Of a stretch of DNA of 64,000 nt, positions 45,937-56,100 are shown one piece after another. The number at the start of each line of letters is the position of its first letter. Position 1 is the stretch's first letter. Below the pieces are notes generated by a model. The model was not told where the DNA came from. It did no database searches and saw nothing but the letters and a program-made list of their open reading frames with translations. The translations under genes and the position numbers were made by a program. This DNA is from Streptomyces sp. NBC_00443. GTDB taxonomy: Bacteria > Actinomycetota > Actinomycetes > Streptomycetales > Streptomycetaceae. The stretch is from NCBI RefSeq assembly GCF_036014175.1, contig NZ_CP107917.1, forward strand, positions 248,001 through 312,000. Reading direction: 5' to 3'.

Positions 45937-46436
45937 CTACGCCCGGTGGGCGGAGTCGGCATCGTCGGTGTCCGCAGCGGCCATGGCGACCTGGCGCGCG
46001 GCCGCGGCGGCCCGTATCCGGTCCAGGGGGATACCGGCCTGCTCGCACAGGGTGGCCAGGTCGAAGTAGATCGCCTCGCCCGCCATCAGCCCGTCTTGGA
46101 ACGGGACGATGTTGGCGAAGGGCACCTCAAAGGCGCCCCCTCCGGGGGTATCCCGAGCCACTCCCCGCGGCTGGTGCCGCGCAGAGTTCCCCAGACGGCG
46201 AGGACGCCGTCGCCGAAGGCGATGCCCTCATCCTCGGGGGTGAGGTCTGGGAAAGCAGTGAAGTACTGCTGCTTGTAGGCGGCGCCCACCGCGTCCCTTC
46301 CCCGGCTGCACAGCCCGAGCGCCTTCGTCTCGAGGAAGCAGTCCGCGACGAACGTCCTGAGGATGCCGTCGATGTCCCGTGCCATCTCCGCCTCGCGGTG
46401 GGTCTCGAAGAGGCGGCGCATCTCGGTGCTGTCCAT
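45937..46436 (-). pseudogene. SnoaL-like/NTF2-fold protein, frameshifted
   Basis: Frame 1 from ATG 46436 gives MRRLFETHREAEMARDIDGI and the central strands to GEWLGIPP, then shifts at about 46143-46152. Frame 2 gives FEVPFANIVPFQDGLMAGEA and ends at 45937. The restored protein of about 165 aa fits SnoaL-type polyketide cyclases and ester cyclases; the function of this copy is unknown. Confidence 0.7.
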
Positions 46437-46878
46437 ACCAGCACTCACTCCTTCGGCACCTGGTCGGGCCGTCCTTCCTCGATCGTAGGAGGGCACCGAC
46501 TGGCCGACCACCGGGACCGCCGGGCAAGCGATCATCAACCGGCGCTCGCCGCGCTGAGGCCGGAGCAGGAAGCGGAGACGCCGCCAAGGCCCCTAAGCCT
46601 CCTCTGGACCTGCAGGGCGTTGCGGCACGGGCACGGTGCGAAGGCCCGCACGGGCTCTGTGACGGTCACCAGGGCCCACACGGGGGGCGGCTGGAGGACG
46701 GGGCCGGGGTGAAGCTCAAAGTGTTCGTGTCGTACACGAAGACCATGCGCGGGAAACTCACCCCCAACAACTCCAGCAGCTCGCCGAGTTGGGACTCAAC
46801 TGGGCGCGCTGAGGAGGCCCCGCGTGAGAACCTGCACCGGGGTCCGTGCGGTGCCACACACAGCACGGACCCCTTCGC
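46437..46878. other. About 440 bp without a recognisable gene
   Basis: Apart from the terminator of the cold-shock gene at 46839-46873 no structure or gene was identified. Confidence 0.5.
46839..46873 (-). terminator. Terminator of the cold-shock gene
   Basis: GGGGTCCGTGC (46839-46849) pairs with GCACGGACCCC (46863-46873), an 11-bp stem with a 13-nt loop, 5 nt beyond the cold-shock stop codon. Confidence 0.65.
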
Positions 46879-47082
46879 TCAGCCCCGAACGATGTTCTGC
46901 GCCTGCGGTCCCTTCTGCCCCTGACCGATGTCGAAGGTCACGTGCTCGCCCTCGGTCAGCTCGCGGTACCCGTTGCCCTGGATTTCCGAGTAGTGCGCGA
47001 ACACGTCCGGCCCCCCGCCGTCCTGCTCGATGAAGCCAAAGCCCTTCTCAGAGTTGAACCACTTCACGGTGCCGCTGGCCAT
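46879..47082 (-). CDS. Cold-shock domain protein
   Basis: 67 aa from ATG 47082. It is a complete CspA-type OB fold: [20 protein letters not shown] contains RNP1 (KGFGFI) and DVFAHYSEI contains RNP2. It binds single-stranded RNA/DNA and acts as an RNA chaperone. It is monocistronic with its own terminator. Confidence 0.93.
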   Translation of the reverse strand: MASGTVKWFNSEKGFGFIEQDGGGPDVFAHYSEIQGNGYRELTEGEHVTFDIGQGQKGPQAQNIVRG

Positions 47083-47254
47083 ACCGTCAATCCTTCGTTT
47101 CACGCGAGAGAACAGCCCACTTACCGGGCATGCCCCAGCTCCTGCAACCACACGAGCCTCATCCGTTCTACCCCGGACCACCCCGCTTATCCGACCAACG
47201 CCACACCCAGAGGAATCTCTCCAGGCACTCGCCGGCCTCGGCTTGCCGCGGGGA

Positions 47255-47809
47255 CTACCCCGCCACGGCGGACGTGGTGGGGGTGCGACCCAGATATGCG
47301 TAAAGAGCCGCTGGGGCCGGGACTGCGGGCAGGAAGGCGACGCCTCGCGGGCGCAGGGCGGACAGCGACGCAGTGGTCGTCGCGCCCGCCCGTACGCACG
47401 TCGCCGTCTTCGCGGCCGGGGCGAGTTCGGCGCGGCCGAACAGCAAGGCGTAACCGGTGGGAAGCTGGTGGAGGATGCGGGTGATCAGGTCGGGACCGGC
47501 GTACGCGACGACGGCGGAGAAGACGAAGCCCGTGTACGAGCGGGTAGTGGCCAGGGAGGCGCCGGTGCGGGCGGCGAGGTTGTCCTTGACGAAGGACCAG
47601 CCGGCCAGCGGCTGGAGGTCGGGGTCTTGGGCGTTCAGCACGCGTGCGGCTTCCAAGGGCAGGCAGCCGGCGAGGTCGACACGTTCGTTGCCGGTCAGCT
47701 GACGCCCCAGTCCGGCAAGGAGCAGGCGGACGGCTTCGTCGGCTCTCTCGCGGGTGGGGTAGGCGCCCTCGTAGCGGACCTTCTCACCTTCTCCAGCATC
47801 CGCTCGCAT
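47255..47809 (-). CDS. DUF2267-like protein
   Basis: 184 aa from ATG 47809. A DUF2267-like repeat, [20 protein letters not shown] followed by [10 protein letters not shown], precedes a second helical half ending in [20 protein letters not shown]. The LPTGYxLLFGR ending is shared with the adjacent paralogue at 47914-48320. Function unknown; such proteins cluster with heat-shock and universal-stress genes. Confidence 0.65.
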   Translation of the reverse strand: MRADAGEGEKVRYEGAYPTRERADEAVRLLLAGLGRQLTGNERVDLAGCLPLEAARVLNAQDPDLQPLAGWSFVKDNLAARTGASLATTRSYTGFVFSAVVAYAGPDLITRILHQLPTGYALLFGRAELAPAAKTATCVRAGATTTASLSALRPRGVAFLPAVPAPAALYAYLGRTPTTSAVAG

Positions 47810-47913
47810 GCCGTCCCGTACGGCTGCTGGGACGGTGCGTGCCCCTCGGAGATCACAGGGGTGGTTGCCCCTCTTGCTGTGGCCGGTGTTCGGGCACCGG
47901 GGGCGCGGGATGG

Positions 47914-48320
47914 TCAGATGGGCTGAGGGCGGCCGAAGAGCAGGTCGTAGCCGGTGGGGAGCTGGAGCAGGATCTGGCTCAGCAGGCATCCGCCTGCCGC
48001 GTCGGCGACGGTGGACAGCACTGCGCTGACGTTCCAGGCCGCGGTCTGCTCGGTGGCGCCTTCGACCCACGCGGCGGTTGCGCGGACGAACCGCTCCGGG
48101 GCAGCAGCTCAGCGCTCTGCAGCGGGTTGAGCAGGATCAGGTCGAACGGCTCAGGCAGGCGCGCCGCCAGCTGGGCGCGGACGTTGCCGACCAGGTGCGC
48201 GCCGAGGAGAGCGAGTACCACCCGGACGGCGCTCTCGGCTTCCTCGGCGGTGTCGTACTCGCCGCCTTCCTTCACGCGGCCCGGGAACGCTTCGCGTCGC
48301 AGAGTCGTCTCGGCCGCCAC
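47914..48320 (-). pseudogene. DUF2267-like paralogue with a frameshift
   Basis: From GTG 48320 the frame gives YDTAEEAESAVRVVLALLGA and then RLPEPFDLILLNPLQSAELL. It shifts at about 48104-48110; the next frame continues PERFVRATAAWVEGATEQTA and ends in LLQLPTGYDLLFGRPQPI at TGA 47914. The repaired protein of about 135 aa resembles the neighbouring gene and probably arose by tandem duplication. Confidence 0.7.
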
Positions 48321-48406
48321 CCCTTCTTCTCGGACTGTCCACGGGGGTGCGGAGAGCGGGGTGAGAGGGAATCAGATGCCCGCCCCGCACACCCATCCGG
48401 CCGGTG

Positions 48407-48783
48407 TCAGCCGGAGATCTCAGTGCGGCCTGATCCGACGCCGATGGAGATCCTGCGGGGCTTGGCGCGCTCGGCCATCGGGATCCGCAGGGTGAGCACG
48501 CCCGCGTCGCAGTCGGCCTGGATGTGCTCGGTGTCGAGGGTGTCGGCGAGCACGGTCCGGCGGGAGAAGACACCCAGCGGCCGCTCGGACAGCTCCGTCT
48601 GCACGTCGTCGGCCTTCGCCACCGGCCTGCGCCCGGCCTGACGGTCAGCATGTTCCGCTCAAGGTCGATGTCGATCGCGTCCGCGGTGACACCGGGCAGG
48701 TCGAAGGCCACCACGTACCCGTCGCCCTCGCGGTAGGCGTCCATCGGCATTGTCGACGGCTTCGACCGGGTACCCGGGCCCAT
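48407..48783 (-). pseudogene. Small heat-shock protein (Hsp20), frameshifted and N-terminally decayed
   Basis: Frame 1 gives MPMDAYREGDGYVVAFDLPG and [14 protein letters not shown]. After a shift at about 48632-48641 frame 2 gives [20 protein letters not shown] and the [14 protein letters not shown] end of an alpha-crystallin domain. The normal N-terminal arm (FRELDRLxQQ...) is not recognisable upstream. Without the shift it would be a holdase chaperone. Confidence 0.75.
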
Positions 48784-48964
48784 CAGCTGCTGCGCCGGCC
48801 GGAGATCGCATCGAGGACGAGCGGCCGTGGCCGGTAGGGAGTCACACTGGCTCCGGCAGGTCCGTGAGCGCGCCGAGAGTCCAAGGGTGCAGTTGATGAG
48901 TTCGGGAACCATGGGAACTCTTGCGAGGTCGGCATCCCCAAGCTCTTGATGACAGGTGCTGATC

Positions 48965-49813
48965 ATGCCGAAGGCGAGGAGACCAAGGGTGAACTGGACG
49001 CTTGGCGAGGAATTCGAGACGCCTGAGGGGAGGGTGCGGTGGAGGGTATTCGGCAGTGGAGATCCGCTGGTGCTGGTGCACGGCACTCCCTATTCCTCTT
49101 TTCTCTGGCGGGACATCGCTCCAGCGCTCGCCCGTACCCGCCGGGTCTTCGTCTACGACCATCTCGGCTTCGGCCAGTCGGACCAGCGCGAGGGCCAGGA
49201 CCTCAGCCTGGCGGCTCACGCGAGGAACCTCGCCCGGCTCCTCGATCACTGGGAGCTGACCTGCCCCAGCGTCATCGCCCACGACATCGGCGGGGCCGTG
49301 GCACTGCGGACGCTGCTGCTGGAAGGCAAGAGCTACCGGGACCTGACCCTCTTCGACGCAGTGAGCGGCGGTGAGTGGGAGCGAGGGCTCTTTCAGCTCA
49401 TCCTGGAGTACGCGCATGTCTTCCAGCAGCTTCCGGACTACGCGCACGAAGCGCTGGTCGCCAGCCATATGCGGCACGCGACGCACGTCGGCTTGCGGCC
49501 GGAAGTCCTCGAAGCCTTCCTCGCACCGTGGCGGGGGGCGGCGGGGCAGGCCGCGTTCTACCGCCAGTACAGCCAGATCAGGCAGGCAGACACCGCCGCG
49601 TACGAGCACCTGCTTGGCGGCATGTCACTTCCGGTACGCCTCATCTGGGGTCGCGAGGACCGCATCCTCCCCCCGATGTACGCCGGATGGTTGCTCGAGC
49701 GCATCCCACACGCTGAGCTGCACTGGATCGAGGGAGCGGGCCACCTCCTCCAGGAAGATGCACCGGGGCAGCTGTCGGCCTATCTCACCGCCGGGTTCCC
49801 GTCAGACAGGTGA
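48965..49813 (+). CDS. Alpha/beta hydrolase with Asp nucleophile (dehalogenase/epoxide hydrolase-like)
   Basis: 282 aa from ATG 48965; a GTG at 48956 is also open. HGTPYSSFLWRD holds the oxyanion-hole region. The nucleophile elbow is VIAHDIGGAVAL, with Asp107 where esterases have Ser, the arrangement of haloalkane and fluoroacetate dehalogenases and epoxide hydrolases. The acid is in WGREDRILP and the catalytic His in GAGHLLQED. The substrate is unknown. No functional partner gene lies nearby. Confidence 0.82.
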   Translation: MPKARRPRVNWTLGEEFETPEGRVRWRVFGSGDPLVLVHGTPYSSFLWRDIAPALARTRRVFVYDHLGFGQSDQREGQDLSLAAHARNLARLLDHWELTCPSVIAHDIGGAVALRTLLLEGKSYRDLTLFDAVSGGEWERGLFQLILEYAHVFQQLPDYAHEALVASHMRHATHVGLRPEVLEAFLAPWRGAAGQAAFYRQYSQIRQADTAAYEHLLGGMSLPVRLIWGREDRILPPMYAGWLLERIPHAELHWIEGAGHLLQEDAPGQLSAYLTAGFPSDR

Positions 49814-50249
49814 GGCTGGGTCGGCAGAACCGCTCACGGAGAAGAACTCCCTCTTCTGCGCCGCTATGGCAGCAGGGTCTTTGCGTGATCGCGTTTCGTC
49901 CGGGGTCACCCAGTGAGGCCGAGGCCTGAGAGGGGCCGATGGTAGTCACTGCGGCATGCGCGGGCAGCGGCGATGTGATGCGCGAGCACGCGGTCCGCCG
50001 TATCCCGGTCGTCGACGAGGGACAGCACGCGGTGGGAACAAGCCGCGAAGGAAGGCGAGAAGATGAGCTGGCCGGCCGCATCTGAGACTGGAAAGTCGCT
50101 GTGTGGCGGTCCTTCCCATGGTCAGTGACTGCCGCGCCCACGCTCTGCTGTACCGAGGGCGGTCCGGGCCAGATTGACCGCCGCGCGAAAGGGTACTCCG
50201 ACGATCTTGGGAGACCGGCCCTCGGGCCGCACTGATCGGAAGGAGAGCC
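49814..50249. other. About 435-bp gap holding a CBS remnant
   Basis: The gap separates the hydrolase from the ATP-grasp gene. It contains the CBS-domain scrap at 49972-50083 and the GGAAGGAG ribosome-binding site of the ATP-grasp gene; nothing else was identified. Confidence 0.5.
49972..50083 (+). pseudogene. CBS-domain fragment
   Basis: DVMREHAVRRIPVVDEGQHA fits the second half of a CBS motif (..MxExxVRRxPVVDExGxxVGxVS). The expected GxVSLGDLA is replaced by unrelated codons and a stop. Confidence 0.5.
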
Positions 50250-51545
50250 GTGCCTGGCGAAAAGGTGAAGAACGTCTTCGTGATCGGGCTCGACGAGGCC
50301 AATCTGCCGACGCTGCGGCAGGTGCCGGGAGCCCGTTCCCTGCGCTTCCACCAGCTGCTGACGATCGAGGAACTGCAGATCGGCGAGGTGGACCTGCCCG
50401 CTCTGATCGAGAAGGCCCAGGGCGTACTGGACGCCTTCGACGGCAGCGTCGACGCGATCGTCAGCTACTGGGACTTCCCCGCCAGCACCCTCGTCCCGAT
50501 TCTCAGCGAACGCTACGGCACCCACAGCACCAGCCTGGAGTCCGTGGTCAAGTGCGAGCACAAATACTGGAGCCGGCTGGAGCAGCAGAAGGTCACCGAC
50601 CGGCACCCGCGCTTCGACAGGGTCGACCTGACCGCCGAGCCGCCGCGCCCACCGGAGAACGTCGGGTTCCCGATGTGGGTCAAACCCGCCCTCTCGTACT
50701 CCTCCGAACTCGCCTTCGGAGTCCGCGACGAGGAGGAGTTCCGCACGGCCGTCACCGAGATAAGCGAGGGAATTACCCGCATCGGTCGACCCTTCGAACA
50801 CATCCTCGAACGCATCGACCTGCCCCCGCAGATGGACGGCGTCGGCGGCCCGGTCTGCCTGGCGGAGGAGGCGATGACCGGCGTCCAGGTCGCTGTGGAG
50901 GGCTACGTCCACAAGGGCGAGGTGACGGTCTACGGCGTCCTGGACTCCATCAACTACCCGGACTCCCCCAGCTTCCTGCGCCACCAGTACCCCTCGATGC
51001 TGCCCCAACCGGTCATCGCGCAACTCCACGACGTAACCGAGCGCGTGATGCGGGGCATCGGCATGGACTCGGCCACCTTCAGCGTCGAGTACTTCTACGA
51101 CCCGCGGACGCGCCAGATCAACCTGCTGGAGATCAACCCCCGGCACTCCCAGTCGCACGCGGAGCTTTTTCAGTACGTCGACGGCGTGCCCAACCACCAC
51201 TGCATGGTCAGCCTCGCCCTCGGCGACGACCCGCGCATGCCGCACCGTGAGGGCCCGTACGCGATGGCGGCGAAGTGGTACCACCGCTGGTTCACCGACG
51301 GCGTGGTACGCCACGTGCCCGGGCCCGAGGACATCGCCCGCATCGAGCGGGAGACACCGGGGGTACGGATCGAGGTGGTCCCCGAAAAGGGCAGTCGGCT
51401 CTCGGAGCTTCCCCAACAGGACAGCTACAGCTACGAGTTGGCGCACATCTTCACCGGCGGGGCGGACGAGGAGGAGCTGCGGGAGAAGTACGACCACTGC
51501 GTGGCGGCCCTGGGCCTCACCTTCGACGAGGCCCCGCGAGAGTAA
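50250..51545 (+). CDS. ATP-grasp family ligase
   Basis: 431 aa from GTG 50250 with GGAAGGAG upstream. The N-terminal Rossmann-like domain starts KNVFVIGLDEANLPTLRQV. The ATP-grasp segments are FPMWVKPALSYSSELAFGV (lysine that binds ATP) and NLLEINPRHSQSHAELF (Mg2+-binding Glu/Asn). It would activate a carboxylate as acyl phosphate and join it to an amine or thiol. The next gene, 16 nt on, encodes a large hydrolase, so the pair probably makes and processes one compound. The substrate is unknown. Confidence 0.82.
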   Translation: MPGEKVKNVFVIGLDEANLPTLRQVPGARSLRFHQLLTIEELQIGEVDLPALIEKAQGVLDAFDGSVDAIVSYWDFPASTLVPILSERYGTHSTSLESVVKCEHKYWSRLEQQKVTDRHPRFDRVDLTAEPPRPPENVGFPMWVKPALSYSSELAFGVRDEEEFRTAVTEISEGITRIGRPFEHILERIDLPPQMDGVGGPVCLAEEAMTGVQVAVEGYVHKGEVTVYGVLDSINYPDSPSFLRHQYPSMLPQPVIAQLHDVTERVMRGIGMDSATFSVEYFYDPRTRQINLLEINPRHSQSHAELFQYVDGVPNHHCMVSLALGDDPRMPHREGPYAMAAKWYHRWFTDGVVRHVPGPEDIARIERETPGVRIEVVPEKGSRLSELPQQDSYSYELAHIFTGGADEEELREKYDHCVAALGLTFDEAPRE

Positions 51546-51561
51546 GGAGGACGTCGGTCCG

Positions 51562-53604
51562 ATGCGTTATGTGACCAATCTGCCGTACGCGACCAAGGAA
51601 GAAGAACACGTCACGATTCCCATGTCCGACGGGGTCCTTCTCTCCGCGCACATCTGGCGCCCCACCTCCTCGGACCACGAGCCGGTGCCCGCGGTGCTGG
51701 AGTACATCCCGTACCGCAAGCGCGACCTGACGGCCGTACGGGACTCGATCCATCACCCCTACATCGCCGGACACGGCTACGCCTGCGTACGCGTCGACCT
51801 GCGCGGCACCGGCGACTCGGAAGGCGTGCTGCGGGACGAGTACCTGGAACGGGAGCAGGCCGACGCCGAGGAGGTCCTGGCCTGGCTGGCGGAGCAGCCC
51901 TGGTGCGACGGCGGCACCGGGATGATGGGCATCTCCTGGGGCGCGTTCGCGGCGCTCCAGGTGGCGGCCCGCCGCCCGGCCGGCCTGAAGGCCATCGTCA
52001 TCGCCTCCTTCACCGACGACCGGCACGCCGACGACATGCACTACATGGGCGGTGCCCTGCTGTCGGACAGCCTGGCCGAGGCGGGCACCATGTTCGCCTA
52101 CGGCACCTGTCCGCCCGACCCCGCCGTGGTGGGCGACCGCTGGCGCGAGATGTGGCACGAACGGCTGGAGCACACCGAGCCCTGGGTCCTTCCGTGGCTG
52201 CGCCACCAGCGCCGCGACGGCTACTGGCGGCACGCCTCGGTGTGCGAGGACTACAGCAGCGTGCGTTGCCCGGTCCTGGCCTCCAGCGGATGGGCCGACG
52301 GCTACTCCAACGCCGTGACCCGGCTGCTCGGCCACCTGGACGTGCCGCGCAAGGGGCTGATCGGCCCCTGGTCGCACAAGTTCCCCCATCTCGGGGAGCC
52401 CGGCCCCGCCATCGGCTACCTCCAGGAGGTCGTGCGTTGGTGGGACCACTGGCTCAAGGGCATCGACAACGGCGTCATGGACGGTCCCATGCTGCGGACG
52501 TGGATGCAGGACAGCGTGCCGCCCTCCACCTCCTACGAAGAGCGGCCGGGACGCTGGGTCGGCGAGCCGGACTGGCCCTCCCCGCACATCCGAGAGGTCG
52601 TCCACCCGCTCACCCGGCACACGATCGAACCTCCGCGGGACCCGGCGGACCCGGCACCGGCGCACGACGGCGACGCGATGACCGTGCAGTCACCGCTGTC
52701 CGTCGGCCAGTTCGCGGGCAAATGGGCCTCCTACAACGCGCCCCCGGACCTGCCGTACGACCAGCGCGAGGAGGACGGCGGTTCACTCGTCTTCGACAGC
52801 GAGCCCCTGACCCGACCGCTGGAGATCCTCGGCTCACCCAGCGTGGAGCTCGATCTGTCGGCCGACGAACCGGTCGCCATGGTGGCCGCGCGCCTGTCCG
52901 ACGTGAGCCCCGACGGCGCCGCGACCCGCGTCTCGTACGGCCTGCTGAACCTCACCCGCCGCGACAGTACGGAGTCCCCCGAGCCCCTGGAACCAGGACG
53001 GCGCTACCGCGCCACCATCCCGCTGAACGGAGTGGCGCAGGCGTTCCCGCCGGGCCACCGCATCAGGCTCTCCCTCTCCACGTCCTACTGGCCCCTCGCC
53101 TGGCCGCCACCGAAGCCCGCGCTGCTCAGCGTCCATGAGCGCTCCAGCACGCTCACCCTGCCCGTGCGACCGGTGGAGGAACCCGACGAGGTACCGTCGG
53201 CCCCCTTCGGCGAGCCCGAGGGGACACCACCGCTCGCCACCAGCCAGGTAACGCCACCCGAAGAGCGCTGGGAGGTCAAGCGGGACTTGGTCGGTTATCA
53301 CGCCGAACTGGACATCGTGAAGGACCGGGGCACGGTCCGCTTCGAGCACATCGGGCTCGAGGCCAGCCGTCGCGCCCACGAACGCTATACGACGGTCGCC
53401 GACGACTTCACCTCGGCGAACGGCTCCTCCACATGGACCATGCGCTTCCGGCGCGACGACTGGGACGTCCGGGTGGTGACGCACACTCAGCTGAGCTGCG
53501 ACGAGACAGACTTCTTCGTGGATGCGACCCTGGACGCCTACGAGGCCGACCGCCGGGTCTTCTCGCGCACCTGGAACGAGACAGTGCCGCGCGATCTGCT
53601 GTAG
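51562..53604 (+). CDS. CocE/NonD-type X-Pro dipeptidyl-peptidase-like hydrolase
   Basis: 680 aa from ATG 51562. The serine hydrolase core has the elbow GMMGISWGAFAALQ (Ser125), the acid in SSGWADGYSNAV and the His in GPWSHKFPHLG. The C-terminal jelly-roll domain (about 430 on) is typical of CocE and X-Pro peptidases. Members cleave esters, amides or dipeptides. It pairs with the ATP-grasp gene, so it may act on the ligase product. No signal peptide, so cytoplasmic. Confidence 0.88.
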   Translation: MRYVTNLPYATKEEEHVTIPMSDGVLLSAHIWRPTSSDHEPVPAVLEYIPYRKRDLTAVRDSIHHPYIAGHGYACVRVDLRGTGDSEGVLRDEYLEREQADAEEVLAWLAEQPWCDGGTGMMGISWGAFAALQVAARRPAGLKAIVIASFTDDRHADDMHYMGGALLSDSLAEAGTMFAYGTCPPDPAVVGDRWREMWHERLEHTEPWVLPWLRHQRRDGYWRHASVCEDYSSVRCPVLASSGWADGYSNAVTRLLGHLDVPRKGLIGPWSHKFPHLGEPGPAIGYLQEVVRWWDHWLKGIDNGVMDGPMLRTWMQDSVPPSTSYEERPGRWVGEPDWPSPHIREVVHPLTRHTIEPPRDPADPAPAHDGDAMTVQSPLSVGQFAGKWASYNAPPDLPYDQREEDGGSLVFDSEPLTRPLEILGSPSVELDLSADEPVAMVAARLSDVSPDGAATRVSYGLLNLTRRDSTESPEPLEPGRRYRATIPLNGVAQAFPPGHRIRLSLSTSYWPLAWPPPKPALLSVHERSSTLTLPVRPVEEPDEVPSAPFGEPEGTPPLATSQVTPPEERWEVKRDLVGYHAELDIVKDRGTVRFEHIGLEASRRAHERYTTVADDFTSANGSSTWTMRFRRDDWDVRVVTHTQLSCDETDFFVDATLDAYEADRRVFSRTWNETVPRDLL

Positions 53605-53858
53605 AACTCGGCGAAGTTGTGCGGGGTCACACATCACCGCACGCGAACGAGCGAGCCGAGCCATCCTGCGTGGGAAGGGCCGCCCCTGCACCGACGGGGA
53701 GGCGGTGAGCCTTGCCATCCACGCCTTCGCCGCATAGCCGCCTGCTGGAAGGCAGCAGCGCCGTACGGCCGGCGCCGGGAGCCGACTCAGCGTGTCCCAC
53801 AGCACCCGCTCCGCGGTGCCGACCGCGTCCACGTCACCCTCGGCACGACCGGCTGTCG

Positions 53859-54240
53859 TCAGGCGCTCTCATCCGGCGCCGGAGCCGCGGGGTCCGTGGG
53901 ACTGGCGCGGAGCATGGCCCTGTCGAGGGCGTCATGCTCGGGCGAAGGGGGCAGGGGCCCGCGGGCCGTTGCCTCGCAGGCCTGGATGAGCAGGGCGACG
54001 ACGCGTCGCCAGGAGTCGGGGGCGGCGTCGCCGGTGGCGTTGACGACCCCTGCATTGGCCATATGGATCAGGACCAGGTCCGAGGGATCGAAGTCCTCGC
54101 GCAGCCGACCCGTGGCCTTCGCGCGGTTGATGAGCTCCACCATGGCCTCGTATGCCTCGTTGCGGCGCTGCTCCAGGGCTTTGGCGGTGGGGAAGGTCGT
54201 GGTCAGGACGTCGGCGAAGCCGCTCTTCGGTAAATCCATA
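53859..54240 (-). pseudogene. TetR-family C-terminal fragment
   Basis: SGFADVLTTTFPTAKALEQR followed by LIHMANAGVVNATGDAAPDS matches the ligand-binding C-terminal domain of TetR/AcrR regulators; the helix-turn-helix half is missing. It begins exactly where the AraC-type reading frame is interrupted, so the two are joined by a deletion. Confidence 0.6.
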
Positions 54241-55086
54241 AGCCCAGGCGTCGGGCGATGGTGGCCACCGGTTCGTCGGTGTGGGCGAGCAGCCTCTGAG
54301 CCTCCAGGGCGACACAGCGTCGATGACGTGTTTGACGGGTTGTCCGGTGGCGGCCGTGCAGGCGCGCGTGAGGGTCTTGACGGTGTAGCCGAGGCGGTGG
54401 GCGTAGTCGGCGGCGCGGCGGGTGGCGGAGTAGGAACGCTCCAACTCGGCGCGGAAACGGGCATACAGCTCGTCGCCCGCGCTCGGGTCACCGCCGCCCT
54501 CGGGGTGGGGCAGCCGGTCGACCTGCAACAGCACGGTGGCCAACAGCAGTTGGAGGATCTCCGCCGACACGGTCTCTTCCGGACGGTCGTACTCGGCCCG
54601 CAACTGGCCCAGCAGGGTGGACAGCGCCGCGTACGCGGGACGCGCGCGCAGTTGCCGGCAAGCGGGCCCGTACCACTCGTTCACAAGCCGGTCGCCACTG
54701 CTTCTGTGGGACGGGAAGGCAGGCGTGAACAGCAGGTGCGTGCCATTCGCCGTGCCCGGCCGGACGAAGCTCTGGACCTGGCCCGGCCGTACCCACAACA
54801 AGGTGCCCGGGCGGTAGGGGTAGGTCACGCAGTCGATCGCGTGCTCCCCGCTGACCTCCGTGATCAGGGTGAGGGTGTGGAAGTCCACCCGATGCACCAG
54901 GTCCGGCCGCCTCCCCCGCCGCCGGCGCCGCTCGTGCAGTGTGGCGAGATCGATGATCTCGAAGCCGGGGACCCGCTCCTCGGGCGGGTGGAAGTCGAGC
55001 CGAAGGATGGCGCCGCCCCGGGAGGGATCGCCGCCGCCGAGGTCCACGGGAAGCAGCACGATCTCCAGATGTCCTCGAATTACCAT
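54241..55086 (-). pseudogene. AraC-family regulator, frameshifted and truncated
   Basis: From ATG 55086, residues 1-200 form a cupin-like N-terminal sensor (VDFHTLTLITEVSGEHAI and on). The first AraC helix-turn-helix is RRAADYAHRLGYTVKTLTRA. A shift then occurs near 54310; the expected second motif, ALEAQRLLAHTDEPVATIAR, is in another frame and stops at RRLG, where TetR-like sequence begins. The second DNA-binding helix is lost, so the protein is probably inactive. Confidence 0.75.
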
Positions 55087-55184
55087 GCCGCGTCTTCAGC
55101 GTATCTCGTCTGCCTGCGGTTTCGCGGCGAGAGTAGAAGACATCAAGGCGGCGCAAAGGCGCCTATACCTCAAGGAGCATCCCC

Positions 55185-55965
55185 ATGAACGGCACGGTCA
55201 CGGTGCTCGACAAAGGCGCGGTCCGCATCCACAGCTACATGTCCCCGGCGGACACCTTCCACACCACCACCCAGCTGATCGAGACCCCAGCCCGCATCAT
55301 CGCGATCGACGCCCAACGGCTCCCCGCCTACGCCGACGAGGCCATCGCCTACGCGAAGGGGCTCGGCAAGCCGCTGGACCGGCTCATCGTCACGCACGCC
55401 CACCCGGACCACTACAACGGCGCCGCCCGCTTCGGCGTCCCCCGTCCACGCCCTCCCGCAGGTGCGCGAGCAGATCATCGCGCGGGGCGACAGCCACCTG
55501 CCCACGGGCCTGGTCATCCCCGTCACCGATTTCACCCCGACCGTGGACCTCACCCCCGGCACCGAGGTATTCGACGGCGTCCCGTTCCTCTTCGAGGCCG
55601 TCTCCGGCGGCGAGGCCGCCGACGAACTGCTCATCAAGCTGCCCGAGCAGCGCGTCCTGATCGCCCAGGACCTGGTCTACAACGACGTCCACCTCTACCT
55701 GGGCAACAACGACATCACCGGCTGGCAGCAGGCCGTCGCCGCCCTGGCCGCCGAGTCCGGCTACGACACGATCCTCGCCGGCCACGGCCTGCCCACCGGC
55801 CCGGAGATCTACGAGGACGGCCGCCGCTACCTCACCGACGCCCGCGAACTCCTCGGCGACGACGGCGAGGCGTACAAGAGGGCGATCGTCGACCGATACC
55901 CCGCCCACGTCGGCCCGTTCATCATCGACATCGCCAACCGGTCCCTCTTCCCGGCCGGCAACTGA
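55185..55965 (+). pseudogene. Metallo-beta-lactamase-fold hydrolase, frameshifted
   Basis: Frame 1 from ATG 55185 includes the zinc motif LIVTHAHPDHYNGAARFG, then an extra C in the CCCCC run at 55439-55443 shifts it. Frame 2 resumes VREQIIARGDSHLPTGLVIP, then VLIAQDLVYNDVHLYLG and TILAGHGLPTGP with later metal ligands, to TGA 55963-55965. The repaired protein of about 259 aa would be a normal MBL-fold enzyme. It lies 98 bp from and divergent to the broken AraC gene, which may have controlled it. Confidence 0.8.
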
Positions 55966-56100
55966 GCGCTGTCGGCGTGTGCCGCCCGCGCCGCGCGGAT
56001 CCGGGGCAGTTCGCGCGGCCCGCAGCTTCTCTGCTCATTGCCCCGAGTTGTTGATTGCCCACATTGATTCGCTCACGCGCCCCTGCACGGAGATCCGCCA

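Noticed and set aside
49785..51497. 570-codon minus-strand frame over the ATP-grasp gene
   Set aside because: It is a shadow of the ATP-grasp gene; the opposite strand has the conserved ATP-grasp motifs and start signals.
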